A stretch of 64,000 nt of DNA from contig NZ_CP073343.1 of assembly GCF_024397855.1 (NCBI RefSeq), positions 2,852,001 through 2,916,000 on the forward strand. The letters run 5' to 3'. The position numbers and the translations under genes were made by a program. The notes beneath the pieces are model-generated. The model saw only the letters and a list, made by a program, of their open reading frames with translations. It made no database searches and was not told the DNA's origin. The stretch's first letter is position 1. Each line of letters opens with the position of its first letter. Shown here one piece after another: positions 17,134 through 26,880 of this stretch. The DNA comes from Marinomonas rhizomae (GTDB taxonomy: Bacteria > Pseudomonadota > Gammaproteobacteria > Pseudomonadales > Marinomonadaceae).

Positions 17134-17736
17134 TTATTCTTTGAACGACTGGGCTATTTCTTGTGCCATAGGATCAATCACTTGATCAAACCAGCTGGCA
17201 GACAGTGTTTGCACCATGGTTGAATAACCATCTGATTTTAAGGCGCTTTTGACATCAAACGTATTTGAAGCAGACAAGTCTCCCATGGCAGAAATCACCT
17301 GCCAACGACCGACAATATGTATCATGCCTTCTAAATCTGCGTAAAAAGCATCTACTTCAATATTCAATAAAGCAATCGCATAAGACGGCAGACGCTGACC
17401 ACCAAACCAAGTGATATTTGGTAAGGTTTTTTCCAATCGCTGCTGGGTTAATCGCGTTAATTGTGGTGATAGCGGCTCAGCCCACAAATTACTCTGAGAA
17501 CGATGAACATCACCCTGCTTTGTGACCAAGACAATCTCGCTACTTGCCAAGTAATTGGCTACTACGATTGGCATAAGTTGCACAGACATTGCTTTTGTCG
17601 GTTGAGATTGGACATTACTTAGCCCAGTATCCATCAACAAATATTCTTTACTGGGTGGGGTTTGCGTGGCACAACCAGTCATCATCCAACCGATTAAAGC
17701 CAGCAAAAAAACGCGCCCATAAATCATCATATTCAT
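17134..17736 (-). CDS. pqiC: PqiC, ABC-type transport auxiliary lipoprotein
   Basis: 200 residues with a lipoprotein signal (LLALIGWMMTGC, Cys22) and the PF03886 pattern: YLLMDTG, VQLMPIVVANYLASSEIV, NLWAEPLSPQLTRLTQQRLE. In E. coli PqiC is an outer-membrane lipoprotein that docks the needle-like PqiB; the complex takes part in phospholipid transport between membranes. It is the last gene of pqiABC, 14 bp after pqiB, with AAGGGATAAA before its ATG. Confidence 0.9.
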   Translation of the reverse strand: MNMMIYGRVFLLALIGWMMTGCATQTPPSKEYLLMDTGLSNVQSQPTKAMSVQLMPIVVANYLASSEIVLVTKQGDVHRSQSNLWAEPLSPQLTRLTQQRLEKTLPNITWFGGQRLPSYAIALLNIEVDAFYADLEGMIHIVGRWQVISAMGDLSASNTFDVKSALKSDGYSTMVQTLSASWFDQVIDPMAQEIAQSFKE

Positions 17737-17750
17737 TTTATCCCTTTCAA

Positions 17751-19397
17751 CTATTTCGCTGCTTTTGGCTGTACATCTACTCGCGGTTTGCTATCAAAAA
17801 TGAGTGTATTTGGATTTTCTCTCAACTGACGAAGCAAAGGCTGCAACTCGTTTAATGCTCGCCCTAGGGACACCATATTCTCTTTCAAAGGACGACCAAT
17901 TTGGCCATTTGCCTGATAGGTTTCCAAAGTAACATTTAACTCATTAATAGTGGCAGCAAGATCCGCAGGAATCGCTTGAGTCTCTGATTTATCAAGCAAC
18001 TGTTTCACACCTTTACTCAGCTCTTGTAACTGGCGTAATGTTTCGTTGGCTTCACTCAGGGTTTGCCCAAGCTGCTCAAACGTTCTATTTAAAGGAACCT
18101 GAGACACATTATCTAAGATATTTCCCACTTTGGTTTCAATATTAGCAAGCGCATCCGGTGCTGTGGGGAAAATCTGATAACCGGCAAACTCTTTTATTTT
18201 TACTGGCGGTGGATTGGCTATAAAATCGATATTAATAACCTTTGCACCATTCAGATAGTTACCAATTTTAAGGGTCGCTCTAACACCTTTATTAATACGA
18301 TCTTCGATTAATTCATTCCATTTTTGTAATGATGATTCCTCCGACGTATCTAGGGAGTTCAAGCGTTGAGGCTCGATGCGTGCTCGTACTGGGATCAAAG
18401 GCGTATCAAGAGAAGTTAAAGAGTCCATTGGAATACCATTAAATGGCACATCAAGAACCGTACCTATACGCACACCTCGAAACTCAACGGCGGCACCCGG
18501 TGTCAGGCCACTAATGTTGCTCTCAAACAAAAATACATAATTGATAAATTGATTGTACATATTGTTCGCAGCGCTTTCTTTTGACGAATAAAGGCGGAAT
18601 GAAGCCATGTCGTTAACCGGTGGCCCTGCTGTTCGACCTGGAGGCAAGCCAAACGAAATTCCACCAGCAAAAAATGTTTCTAATGAATCAAGACGAACTT
18701 CAAAACCACTGGCAGAGCTTTTTAGTGACAACCCCGGAGTCATCCAAAACTGCACGTCACTATTAACCAAAGCATCATACGGAGAACGCACAACGATACG
18801 ATATGTAATCGCTCCTTTTTCTGAATCAAAGCCAACTTTTTCAACATAACCGACTTCGTAACCACGAAAATGCACTAAAGCACCAACGTCTAACTTAGAT
18901 CCCTCGGTACTAGATAAAACAAGACGCACGCCCTCATCTTCAGTAGACAATGGCGGCTGACTTAGAAGCGTAAACTCGGTTTCCAATCGCCCCTTTACGC
19001 CTGGCGTCATATCAATATAAGCGCCCGATAACAATGTCCCTAAGCCACTTACCCCCTCTTTACCCACACGAGGCTTAACCACCCAAAACTTAGCATCATC
19101 ACGCAACATTTTGTCTGTACCATGATTCATCCGAATTTGAATAATGGCTTTTTCATAATCTGGACTCAGACGAATATCAATGACTCGCCCTATGTCGACG
19201 TTCCGGGATTTGAGTTTGGTTTTCCCCATCTCTAACCCATCTGCATTGGCAGCAATCAGCGTGATAACTGGGCCTTGGCTTGACCAGTTTTGATAAAGCA
19301 TCCAACCTGCGACTAACAGCGCAATCAAGGGCACAAGCCAAATAGAGTTAAATCGGACTTGTCGCATACTTTCTACTTGTTTGTTTGGATCACTCAC
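17751..19397 (-). CDS. pqiB: PqiB, MCE-domain intermembrane transport protein
   Basis: 548 residues: one N-terminal membrane helix (SIWLVPLIALLVAGWMLY), then three MCE domains, recognisable by GLEMGKTKLKSRNVDIGRV, LDVGALVHFRGYEVGYV and GLTPGAAVEFRGVRIGTVLDVP. The C-terminal 120 residues form heptad-like helices (QLGQTLSEANETLRQLQELS). E. coli PqiB forms a syringe-like hexamer across the periplasm. Its start overlaps the end of pqiA by 4 bp, indicating translational coupling. Confidence 0.93.
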   Translation of the reverse strand: MSDPNKQVESMRQVRFNSIWLVPLIALLVAGWMLYQNWSSQGPVITLIAANADGLEMGKTKLKSRNVDIGRVIDIRLSPDYEKAIIQIRMNHGTDKMLRDDAKFWVVKPRVGKEGVSGLGTLLSGAYIDMTPGVKGRLETEFTLLSQPPLSTEDEGVRLVLSSTEGSKLDVGALVHFRGYEVGYVEKVGFDSEKGAITYRIVVRSPYDALVNSDVQFWMTPGLSLKSSASGFEVRLDSLETFFAGGISFGLPPGRTAGPPVNDMASFRLYSSKESAANNMYNQFINYVFLFESNISGLTPGAAVEFRGVRIGTVLDVPFNGIPMDSLTSLDTPLIPVRARIEPQRLNSLDTSEESSLQKWNELIEDRINKGVRATLKIGNYLNGAKVINIDFIANPPPVKIKEFAGYQIFPTAPDALANIETKVGNILDNVSQVPLNRTFEQLGQTLSEANETLRQLQELSKGVKQLLDKSETQAIPADLAATINELNVTLETYQANGQIGRPLKENMVSLGRALNELQPLLRQLRENPNTLIFDSKPRVDVQPKAAK

Positions 19398-20665
19398 TCA
19401 TTTCCCCTTTCTATAGAAGAGCTACTAGGAGCTTCGTCTTTATCCCATAAGAGTCTAGGGTCAAATGCCATCGCAGCCCACATAGTCAACACAATAACAG
19501 CGGTAAATGACAACACCGCGGGGCCAGGTAAAATAGACATAAAATTACCCATTTGAACCAAACTAGTCAAAATAGCCACCACAAAAACATCAATCATCGA
19601 CCAACGCCCTATCAATTCGGTAATACGATACAGCTTAATTTTTTGTGCTGTCTGTTTGCGGCTCGGAAAATAGCTCTGCCAACACAACCAGCTTAATGCC
19701 AGCACTTTAGCAAGAGGAATAACGACACTCGCCAGCAATATAATCAAGGAAACAGGATAAGAGCCTAGCGACCAAAGCAACAACACCCCCCCCATAATAG
19801 TAGAAGGTTCAGTAGTACCTAAAAATGTCGTTTGCATGATTGGAAAAACATTAGCTGGAATGTACATCACCAAGGAAGCAATTAATAACGCAACAGTGGT
19901 GCCAATACTTTTTGGTCGTCGGCTATAAACGGCATGCCCACAGCGGTCACAATGTTGCGCATCACCAGACAAGGTAGCGCCACAAAAAAGACAGCCAATT
20001 AGCCCTTGTTGCTTGGCCGTTGCCTTAATCACGTCATGCTCAGCCGACTTCCCAGCTACTTGATTCCAAAACCAACGTTTATCGACCAAAGTGACTGTTT
20101 TTAGCAAGAGCAGGACATAACCACAAAACGCCCAGAAAGACAGTTCAAAAGAAATATCGGCCAAGCTATTCATCTTGACTAGCGCAACTAAAACCCCCAC
20201 CAGAAACACATCAACCATCAACCAAGGCTGAATAACGGTTATCCAACGTAGACAATAACGTTGAGCAAGGTTCAAGGTATGCGGATGCCTAAAAGACCAA
20301 ATTAGAAATAAAACAGACAGCAGATAAACCAGCGGAAAAATAAACAACGCCAGACAGATTAATGCCCCTAGAACAAGGTACCCCTGACTAAGCAGCACAC
20401 TCAAGGTATCAAACAAGGTCACGCTTCGCTCAATACCATTGCTAGAAAAACCAAGGAAAGAAAAACTCATGGCCAATGCCAGCATTAACAGAGAAGAAAG
20501 ACCTGCTCCTATAATCCTTGCAGCAACATGCTGATGAGCACTGACCAAAACATGATCACAATGCTGACAACGAAAACGCTCTCCGCTATGTAACGGAGGA
20601 ATCTCGTTAATAAAGTCGCACTCTTCACAAGTCGTTATATTTTCATAAAATACGGCATGACTCAT
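19394..20665 (-). CDS. pqiA: PqiA, paraquat-inducible membrane protein
   Basis: 423 residues with two tandem PqiA modules. Each begins with a zinc-ribbon-like cysteine set (CEECDF...CQHCDHV at the N-terminus; CLFCGATL...CDRCGHAV near 225-245) followed by four membrane helices (for example YLVLGALICLALFIFPLVYLL and the PANVFPIMQT loop). It is the inner-membrane partner of PqiB and first gene of pqiABC. In E. coli the operon is under SoxRS; I cannot see a soxbox here with confidence. Confidence 0.92.
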   Translation of the reverse strand: MSHAVFYENITTCEECDFINEIPPLHSGERFRCQHCDHVLVSAHQHVAARIIGAGLSSLLMLALAMSFSFLGFSSNGIERSVTLFDTLSVLLSQGYLVLGALICLALFIFPLVYLLSVLFLIWSFRHPHTLNLAQRYCLRWITVIQPWLMVDVFLVGVLVALVKMNSLADISFELSFWAFCGYVLLLLKTVTLVDKRWFWNQVAGKSAEHDVIKATAKQQGLIGCLFCGATLSGDAQHCDRCGHAVYSRRPKSIGTTVALLIASLVMYIPANVFPIMQTTFLGTTEPSTIMGGVLLLWSLGSYPVSLIILLASVVIPLAKVLALSWLCWQSYFPSRKQTAQKIKLYRITELIGRWSMIDVFVVAILTSLVQMGNFMSILPGPAVLSFTAVIVLTMWAAMAFDPRLLWDKDEAPSSSSIERGNE

Positions 20666-20891
20666 ACTAAAAAACCACGACTAAAATGAACCCTAATAAA
20701 AGCACTAAGCGTCCTCTATCTAACACGAGGATGCAGGTAAGAATCAAGCTATCAAAGATATTCCCAGAAAATAATAACCCCTTACCTTTATCGTTGCTGC
20801 ATATTATTGACTATAATCGGCTTAACTTCATAAACTAACATTCGCTATAAAGCAATATGCTAGTACGCAACATTTATTGCTAACAACAAAG

Positions 20892-21374
20892 CTAAAAAAA
20901 CATATCAAGTCGTTTAGGAATCGAGAGAGTGCCGGAATAATCAACCGGCACATCAAAGTCACCCAGTACAGGCAAATTGATCGCCACAGCACCTTTCACA
21001 ACATATTTCAGGCTGTCTTTATCAGGCAAGCCCCCAACACTTTCAAGAATTTGATCAAACATCAATGTCACAGGAAGGCGCATACTATTGCTGCCTTCGG
21101 CAGGCAAAGATAAATTAACATCAGGCTGATTTATCTTCACAACTTTGTGTTCATTTATCAATAAATCCAAATCGACACCCGCCGTTTTAAGGTCAAACGA
21201 GTTGGGGTTATTCACTTTAACTTCCATCAGCAATGTCATGGATTTTGTCGACACACTTTTGACCGAAACACCCGTTATCGATGCTGTTGGCTTACGAACA
21301 TCCATCGTATCCTTTAAGGCGCTACAGCCAGACAAAAATACAATCAGTGCAATACCTATAAAACGAAAAAACAT
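20892..21374 (-). CDS. LEA type 2 / WHy-domain lipoprotein
   Basis: 160 residues with a lipoprotein signal peptide (IGIALIVFLSGC, Cys17) and a LEA_2/WHy domain: SMTLLMEVKVNNPNSFDLKTAGVDLDLLINE is the characteristic strand-NPN-strand pattern, followed by LPVTL and a KYVVKGAVAINLPVLGDFDVP strand pair. Family members are periplasm-facing or cell-envelope proteins linked to desiccation or stress tolerance in some organisms. The gene starts two bases after the stop of the DUF2157-like gene, so the two form an operon. Confidence 0.85.
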   Translation of the reverse strand: MFFRFIGIALIVFLSGCSALKDTMDVRKPTASITGVSVKSVSTKSMTLLMEVKVNNPNSFDLKTAGVDLDLLINEHKVVKINQPDVNLSLPAEGSNSMRLPVTLMFDQILESVGGLPDKDSLKYVVKGAVAINLPVLGDFDVPVDYSGTLSIPKRLDMFF

Positions 21375-21376
21375 AT

Positions 21377-22390
21377 CTATACCTTCTTAATCACTGGAAG
21401 ATAGCCTTGTATACGTTCAGGCAGTCTTTGCACAAAAACAGATCGAACCGTGTGCCAATAAAAAGACAACAGCAGTAAAGACGCTCCGACGACAACACCC
21501 GTCACAGCAAAGCTATAACCCACACCACCATAATGCTCAAACAAGCTCACCAAAGCGTAAATCACATAGACCAGAGACGATACCATAAAAGCACGACGGT
21601 CAATCGAGATAGACACCACCGTCATCAACAAGTACAAAAGAACAATCAGCAGCATATTACTCAAACTTTCATTGCCCTCTAAGATGCCCAAATTGGAAAA
21701 AATAGGGTGAATAATTAAAGGGGCCGCTAGCAAATGTAACCAAAAAGCCACATCAGATTTGCGTGTTGTGCGGCTGGTATCACCAGCATCCCAATACATA
21801 GCTAAAGCAAACGCCACACACCCGCATAAAAACAAAGTGACCATCAGAAAGCCTGCGCTTTGAGGGAAAAAGCTCAGTACACTGGAACCCAATAACGCTA
21901 AGGCCGTTCCTGTACCAACAGCGACCGTAATAGGCACCTTAAAACGACGCCAATGAAGGTAAGCTGCCAAAGTAGACACTGCGGTCGAAAAAATCACCGC
22001 ATAGCTAGACTGATCACCTAATAAAGACCCTGCGAAATTAAACGCCCCGCCCACAAAAGTCAGTAGCAACACAATGGCAGGTAACGCCATTTTTCGGCGT
22101 TTAACAAAGATTTCTGACAATCCCCAAGATAAGCCAGCAAACACCAAATACGCCAAGCTTTCATTCATTGACATCAACACCCAAAGCGATGAAAACAACA
22201 GCAAAGCACAAGCAATGACTATAAAAATATCGTTAAACCCACCCACCAGACGAAAGTTCTCTTCATCTACTGCCGATGAGCCGTTTGAGGACGATACAAG
22301 CTGACGGAACTCCTCTACTGAATGGGCTGAAAAAACGCCCTTCTTCACGGCCAAATTTAAATCTTCGTCTGTATACATAACCATCCTCAA
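21377..22390 (-). CDS. Polytopic membrane protein, DUF2157/DUF4401-like
   Basis: 337 residues. A short soluble N-terminus (YTDEDLNLAVKKGVFS, a helix typical of DUF2157 proteins) is followed by about ten hydrophobic segments ending with a basic tail (RLPERIQGYLPVIKKV). The NxxL/GGFNDIFIVIACALLLFSSLWVL region and overall topology fit the DUF2157/DUF4401 group of inner-membrane proteins of unknown function. It is co-transcribed with the LEA2 lipoprotein, hinting at an envelope role. Start could be the second Met (MVMYTDED). Confidence 0.7.
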   Translation of the reverse strand: MRMVMYTDEDLNLAVKKGVFSAHSVEEFRQLVSSSNGSSAVDEENFRLVGGFNDIFIVIACALLLFSSLWVLMSMNESLAYLVFAGLSWGLSEIFVKRRKMALPAIVLLLTFVGGAFNFAGSLLGDQSSYAVIFSTAVSTLAAYLHWRRFKVPITVAVGTGTALALLGSSVLSFFPQSAGFLMVTLFLCGCVAFALAMYWDAGDTSRTTRKSDVAFWLHLLAAPLIIHPIFSNLGILEGNESLSNMLLIVLLYLLMTVVSISIDRRAFMVSSLVYVIYALVSLFEHYGGVGYSFAVTGVVVGASLLLLSFYWHTVRSVFVQRLPERIQGYLPVIKKV

Positions 22391-22718
22391 AAGCTCTTAA
22401 GTAATAAACGAAAAACAACACAAAGAGATACCGTTTTCCTTATCGACTCACCCATTATAAACAAAATAAAAACGACTGCTTCAAACTTACAATAGCGTCT
22501 CAATGATAACTTTTTTGAGTACCAAGAAAGCAAAAAAACAACGACAAAAAAATTACTATTTTCACCTCAAATAGCCCTTTACTTGCTCTGCAATAAGCAC
22601 ATACTCAGCTGGCTGCGTAGCAAATTTTTACGGCGTCAATACCAACCGTGCGTAGCAACAGCCCTACCGTAGGCAAGAGCCCACGAAGGTTATACAGTTA
22701 TGACTGATGGTGAATATC
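22391..22718. other. Intergenic region upstream of the 39-residue gene
   Basis: 328 bp between divergent genes. AT-rich up to about 22570, then a more mixed stretch (22600-22695) with possible pairing gctgcgtagcaa...gcgtagcaacagc. No family of RNA or repeat was recognised. Confidence 0.35.
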
Positions 22719-22838
22719 ATGAGCAAGGGTCAAAACAGTAAGAAAGATACAAAGAAGAAACCGCTTTTAACGGCAAAAGAAAAGAAAGCAGCGAAGGTGT
22801 CTAAAAAGTCGACCACCAACACTATATTAGGAAAATAA
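22719..22838 (+). CDS. Short Lys-rich conserved-looking protein (39 residues)
   Basis: A 40-codon frame, too short for most gene callers: MSKGQNSKKDTKKKPLLTAK and then EKKAAKVSKKS. About one third of residues are Lys. The sequence resembles short basic proteins (MSKGQNSKK...EKKAAK) that I recall from other proteobacteria, function unknown. A convincing terminator (22891-22920) follows on the same strand about 50 bp after the stop, supporting an expressed unit. The ribosome site (GGTGA) is weak. A nucleic-acid-binding role is only a guess from the charge. Confidence 0.6.
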   Translation: MSKGQNSKKDTKKKPLLTAKEKKAAKVSKKSTTNTILGK

Positions 22839-22890
22839 CCTCGCCTGCTAGCCACTAAATCTCATGGTGGTACCACATTCGAGTCATCTA

Positions 22891-22920
22891 AGCCCTAACT
22901 CATCATTAGGGCTTTTTATT
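22891..22920 (+). terminator. Rho-independent terminator
   Basis: AGCCCTAActcatcaTTAGGGCTTTTTATT. On the plus strand it ends the short Lys-rich gene; on the minus strand the A/T run is poorer, though rluF also ends just before it. Confidence 0.85.
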
Positions 22921-22925
22921 GTTCT

Positions 22926-23981
22926 CTATGGGCGCGACGCTTTATTAGGGCCACGACCGTTTGCAGGACGCTTACCTTTAGGAGCAGGCTTACCGTTACC
23001 TTTTGGCGCCCCACTTGGCTTACCTGTCGGACGTTTGCCTCCACCAGCGCCATTACCCGCAGGCTTCTTACCATCACCAAAAGGACGACGATCTTTTCCT
23101 TTCGAACCCACCGGCTTTCTAGAATCATCTTTAGGGTGCTTAGTATTACCTTTCGTCGCAGCGCCTGGTTTTGTTGAAGCTTTCGGTTTTGACACACCAT
23201 CAGAACGCGTATTTTTACGCGGTGCATTGCGAGACTTCTTCGCTGGCGCACTGGCTTCTGAAGAAGAATCTTCAATAGACTTAAGCAACACAGACAATTC
23301 TTTCTGTGTTAAATCTCGCCACTCACCAACGGGAACACCTTTCAGACTGACATTCATAATCCGCGTGCGTTCAAGCTTCATGACTTCATAGCCAAAATGC
23401 TCACACATACGACGAATCTGACGATTCAAGCCTTGCACCAAGGTAATGTTAAACACATTCGCCGTGACTTTTTTCACCGGACACTTCTTCGTCATCGTCC
23501 CTAATATCGGCACACCACCTGCCAAACCTGCAATAAAGTCATCTGTGATCGGCTTATTCACCGTCACTAAATATTCCTTCTCGTGGTTATTCCCGGCACG
23601 CAATACCTTGTTGACCAGATCGCCATTATTGGTCAAAAAGATCAAACCCTGAGAATCCTTGTCCAAACGACCAATTGGGAAAATACGCACCCCATGGCTA
23701 ACAAAATCGACAATGTTATTTTTCTCGGAGCTTTCCGTAGTACTCACAATGCCAACTGGCTTATTCAACACAATAAAAACAAAATCATCTGCGTCTTGCG
23801 GTTCGATAATTTGCCCATTCACTCGCACCGTATCGCCAGCAACCACCTGATCGCCCACCGAAGCACGCTTGCCATTGATGAACACATTACCTTGTTCAAT
23901 AAAGCGGTCAGCGTCCCTTCGAGAGCAGATACCGCTTTCGCTGATGTATTTATTTAAACGAGTAGATGAAGCGTTAAACAT
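22926..23981 (-). CDS. rluF: 23S rRNA pseudouridine(2604) synthase RluF
   Basis: 351 residues. An S4 RNA-binding domain ([20 protein letters not shown], 8-27) is followed by a RsuA/RluB-type synthase domain with the catalytic Asp107 in [10 protein letters not shown], then KEYLVTV, GTMTKKC and [17 protein letters not shown]. It agrees with E. coli RluF nearly motif for motif through residue 235. RluF isomerises U2604 (and U2605 region) in 23S rRNA. Odd feature: a tail of about 110 residues made almost only of Lys, Arg, Gly, Pro, Ala and Ser, longer than the E. coli tail of about 60, probably disordered and RNA-binding. Confidence 0.93.
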   Translation of the reverse strand: MFNASSTRLNKYISESGICSRRDADRFIEQGNVFINGKRASVGDQVVAGDTVRVNGQIIEPQDADDFVFIVLNKPVGIVSTTESSEKNNIVDFVSHGVRIFPIGRLDKDSQGLIFLTNNGDLVNKVLRAGNNHEKEYLVTVNKPITDDFIAGLAGGVPILGTMTKKCPVKKVTANVFNITLVQGLNRQIRRMCEHFGYEVMKLERTRIMNVSLKGVPVGEWRDLTQKELSVLLKSIEDSSSEASAPAKKSRNAPRKNTRSDGVSKPKASTKPGAATKGNTKHPKDDSRKPVGSKGKDRRPFGDGKKPAGNGAGGGKRPTGKPSGAPKGNGKPAPKGKRPANGRGPNKASRP

Positions 23982-24222
23982 AAAGTGCCGTTTACCTAAT
24001 AAAAAGCCTTTCTAACAATGAAAAGCTTAAACTGAATGAATCGTAACAACGAGATGGCGCACATTATATAGGAAACGCCGTGAGCATTTTAGGCGAGATA
24101 GGCAGAAATCTAGAAATATATGCTCAATGAAATAGCCGTTAAGAAAACCTTAATCTTGCCTCGCTAAAGTTCACTGGTAAAAGAAGAGTCACTTCGCCAA
24201 CCGGTTAACGATAGAGATTAAA

Positions 24223-24708
24223 ATGCAAAACCAAGAGCGATCCTACAATACAACCCAAATCCTATTGCACTGGGCCATTGCCGCCTTAATTATTTTCAAC
24301 TACTTCGTCAGTGAAGGGATGGGGCGCGCTTTTCGTCAACACCTTGATGACAGCAATGCAGGCTATAACCTAGTGGCATCATTGCATGTATATGTTGGAT
24401 TGGCCGTTATTGCCTTGGTCGTAATACGCATCATAGTGCGCTTCCTGTCTAAAAAAGCCAAAACAGCCTCAACTAACTTACTCGATCGATTGTCTCGTAT
24501 TGTCCATGAAATCTTATATTTACTGATGTTTTTAGTGCCTGTGTTTGGCGCAACCGCTTGGTACTTAGGCATTCACTTTATGGGCGATGTACACGAAATC
24601 GCCATGAACATCATGATGTCTTTGGTCTTATTACACGCCTTCGCTGCCTTGTTTCATCAATACGTCTTAAAAGACGGAACACTACTAAAAATGTTGGGGC
24701 AAAAATAA
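24223..24708 (+). CDS. Cytochrome b561
   Basis: 161 residues with four membrane helices and histidines in the right places for two b hemes: TTQILLHWAIAAL (helix 1), SLHVYVGLAVIALVVIRI (helix 2), RIVHEILYLLMFLVPVFG (helix 3) and VLLHAFAALFHQYV (helix 4). Ends with KDGTLLKML, common in prokaryotic cytochrome b561 (CybB). It probably passes electrons between the quinone pool and a periplasmic partner. Single gene followed by a 143 bp inverted-repeat element. Confidence 0.93.
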   Translation: MQNQERSYNTTQILLHWAIAALIIFNYFVSEGMGRAFRQHLDDSNAGYNLVASLHVYVGLAVIALVVIRIIVRFLSKKAKTASTNLLDRLSRIVHEILYLLMFLVPVFGATAWYLGIHFMGDVHEIAMNIMMSLVLLHAFAALFHQYVLKDGTLLKMLGQK

Positions 24709-24720
24709 CATTAAGCTAAT

Positions 24721-24863
24721 TGAGACCTTTGTACGATGTTAAGAGCGAAACCAAGACGAGGCAAAAACAGACGAAAAAGCGGAGTTTATGGGCTATAAAT
24801 GAGTATTTTGAGTCTGTTTTTAACAAAGTATTAGTGAGCGCAGTAGTCGTAAAAAAGTCTCAA
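24721..24863. repeat. ~143 bp element with terminal inverted repeats, copy 2
   Basis: Begins tgagacctttgtacgatgtt and ends gtcgtaaaaaagtctcaa. Interior (gaggcaaaaa, gataaatgagtatt-like, tttttaacaaagtatt) matches the copies at 9833 and 39238. It lies between the cytochrome b561 stop and the RHH gene stop. Confidence 0.85.
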
Positions 24864-24866
24864 AAA

Positions 24867-25226
24867 TTACTGGTGAACTTCTAGATAAGACCTCTCCTGC
24901 TCAAGAATACGATCAGAATTAAGAGACGCCAAACTCACGTCATGGGAGTGCGGCAACATTCCGATGGTCTGCAAATGCAGATAACGCATCGCACAGACTC
25001 GTAGAAAAGACGTGAAATTATCCAAATTATGGCCCGCATCCAAGGCTTCATGGTTCAGCTTGGCAATCATCTGCGACAAAGACAGCTTATCGCGCTGGGC
25101 AATCTCTTCCAGCGTAAACCAAAAGAAACTTTCCAAGCGAATACTGGTGACCATGCCATCAATACGCAAAGAACGAGTGACATTTTCCCATAGACTAGGA
25201 TCTGAATTCACGAAGAGCTTACACAT
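24867..25226 (-). CDS. Ribbon-helix-helix domain protein
   Basis: 119 residues. The N-terminal half (TRSLRIDGMVTSIRLESFFWFTLEEIAQRDKLSLSQMI) follows the RHH_4 pattern: a strand GMVTSIRLE, then helices beginning FFWFTLEEIA and SLSQMIAKLN. The C-terminal part (NFTSFLRVCAMRYL) is the usual end of that family, which occurs as stand-alone small proteins in many proteobacteria. DNA binding is expected from the fold; the target is unknown. The last codons abut the inverted-repeat element, and the stop lies 3 bp outside it. Confidence 0.85.
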   Translation of the reverse strand: MCKLFVNSDPSLWENVTRSLRIDGMVTSIRLESFFWFTLEEIAQRDKLSLSQMIAKLNHEALDAGHNLDNFTSFLRVCAMRYLHLQTIGMLPHSHDVSLASLNSDRILEQERSYLEVHQ

Positions 25227-25386
25227 TGTATTTTTCCTATTGAATGACGTTTTTTATTATTGGAATGAAATAACTCAATGCAAACAGTCTAGCTGATGAA
25301 AAGGAAAAATAGTCGGACGAATTTAACTTTTACTGCCTCATGACAAAATCAAATCCGTCCCAATGTACTCATCAACTCTCAGCTTG

Positions 25387-25956
25387 TTATTTATCTAGCA
25401 AGACATAAAACTGAGCAAGCCAAGCAGGATGCGCAGGCCACGCAGGCGCAGTTACCAAATTACCATCGGTCACCGCTTGATCCACGGGAATATCCATAAA
25501 CTCCCCTTTCGCAAGCTCCACCTCAGGCTGACACGCAGGATAAGCAGAACACTTCCTACCTTCCAACACACCCGCCGCGGCCAACAACTGCGCACCATGA
25601 CACACCGCCGCCACCGGTTTATTGTTATCAAAGAAATGCTTAACCATAACAACCACGGCTTTATTCAAACGAAGATACTCAGGCGCTCGACCACCAGGAA
25701 TCACCAAAGCATCGTAATCTTCTACCTTGATATCGGCAAAAGTCGCATTCAACGCAAAACGGTGCCCCGGTTTTTCCGTATAGGTTTGATCTCCTTCAAA
25801 ATCATGAATCGCCGTCGCCACCGTATTGCCAGACTTCTTATCTGGACACACCGCATGCACCGTATGGCCGACACTCATCAACGCCTGAAACGGCACCATA
25901 GTTTCGTAATCTTCCGTGAAATCACCCGTGATCATTAAGATTTTTTTATTCGACAT
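25387..25956 (-). CDS. DJ-1/PfpI family protein
   Basis: 189 residues of the DJ-1/PfpI fold. The nucleophile elbow [10 protein letters not shown] carries Cys119-His120, preceded by the [15 protein letters not shown] loop (catalytic-site glycine pair and Glu), and Glu14 near the N-terminus could be the partner acid. Members are glyoxalases, deglycase-like or protease-like stress proteins; the exact activity is not predictable. GGAG lies before the ATG. Monocistronic, cytoplasmic. Confidence 0.9.
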   Translation of the reverse strand: MSNKKILMITGDFTEDYETMVPFQALMSVGHTVHAVCPDKKSGNTVATAIHDFEGDQTYTEKPGHRFALNATFADIKVEDYDALVIPGGRAPEYLRLNKAVVVMVKHFFDNNKPVAAVCHGAQLLAAAGVLEGRKCSAYPACQPEVELAKGEFMDIPVDQAVTDGNLVTAPAWPAHPAWLAQFYVLLDK

Positions 25957-26059
25957 GACACCTTCTCCTGATTTGTTTAAAACGTCCTATGTTGTAACAG
26001 CTAGAGAAAGAGAAAAGGTATTAATGGGTTATTACATTAGGGTTTCGCCATTGGCGATT

Positions 26060-26640
26060 TGGGGCTTAGTCCCTCCCCCTTTTATCTTCCAAGGGGAAGG
26101 CGGAGGATGGGGTTGTTCCTTGGTTCTTCAGGTATATTTGTTTCTTCTCAATTACTTTGTATTCGTAAACTTCTTTCCGCTCTGCTGAGCGGGTAACTTT
26201 TGCCCAGATCCGCAAAAGTAACCAAAAGGTCTCTTTAAGATCTTTAATGCCTGCTTTTCTGTGTAGGACCATGATTGTTCCCCTACGCTCGTTACATCGT
26301 AAGGCATGGATTGTTTATTCGGAGGGAGATAGACCGTCAAACAATGACTCTGAAACTCCATAAGGTCGCGCAATCGGGATTGCGTCGAAGGGACAACTTT
26401 GGAAACCCGATGCTGGAAAACCAAAGAACTTAGGTCTGATGAGACGAGGAACGAGGCGTGATCTGACGTTGAAAGCGAAGCTTTCATCGTGTAAGTAGCT
26501 CCTTTATTCCGCTCTGTTGAACGGGGCTTAGTCCCTTCCCCTTTTGTTTTCCAAGGGGAAGGCGGAGGATGGGGTTGTTCTTTGGCTCCATTCGAACACC
26601 TTGTATTCCCGACCTTTTATTCCGCTCTACTGACATTGAA
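26060..26640 (+). repeat. Dispersed intergenic repeat, copy C (two partial copies)
   Basis: Two AAGGGGAAGGCGGAGGATGG modules (26090 and 26552), two 'attccgctctg' modules, 'aaaagtaaccaaaaggtctc' at 26214, 'gtaaggcatggattgtttatt' at 26299 and 'ccataaggtcgcgcaatcgg' at 26358 occur in the family order. The partial duplication makes this the longest copy. I find no supported gene from 25957 to 26880. Confidence 0.8.
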
Positions 26641-26880
26641 GAAAATGTCTATCACGACAACTTTGATGTCAAAACCAGTGACGACCGCAATGCTGCCATT
26701 CATAGAGACCAGTTCCCATTTTGCGAGTACAGCGGAGGTTAAGTTAGTGTTCCGCTAAGATCCGAAATATAGGTAGACAAGCTAAGTTCCTTTTGACAAT
26801 ATCGAACGATTTTTAATCGAAAAACCTTCTAAAGAGCACTTTGTGTCCGAAGCAGATAATAGAGCTTATTACCATTTTAT

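Noticed and set aside
22864..23391. 175-codon plus-strand frame
   Set aside because: Shadow of the low-complexity tail of rluF; Gly/Pro/Leu-rich because the opposite strand is Lys/Gly-rich.
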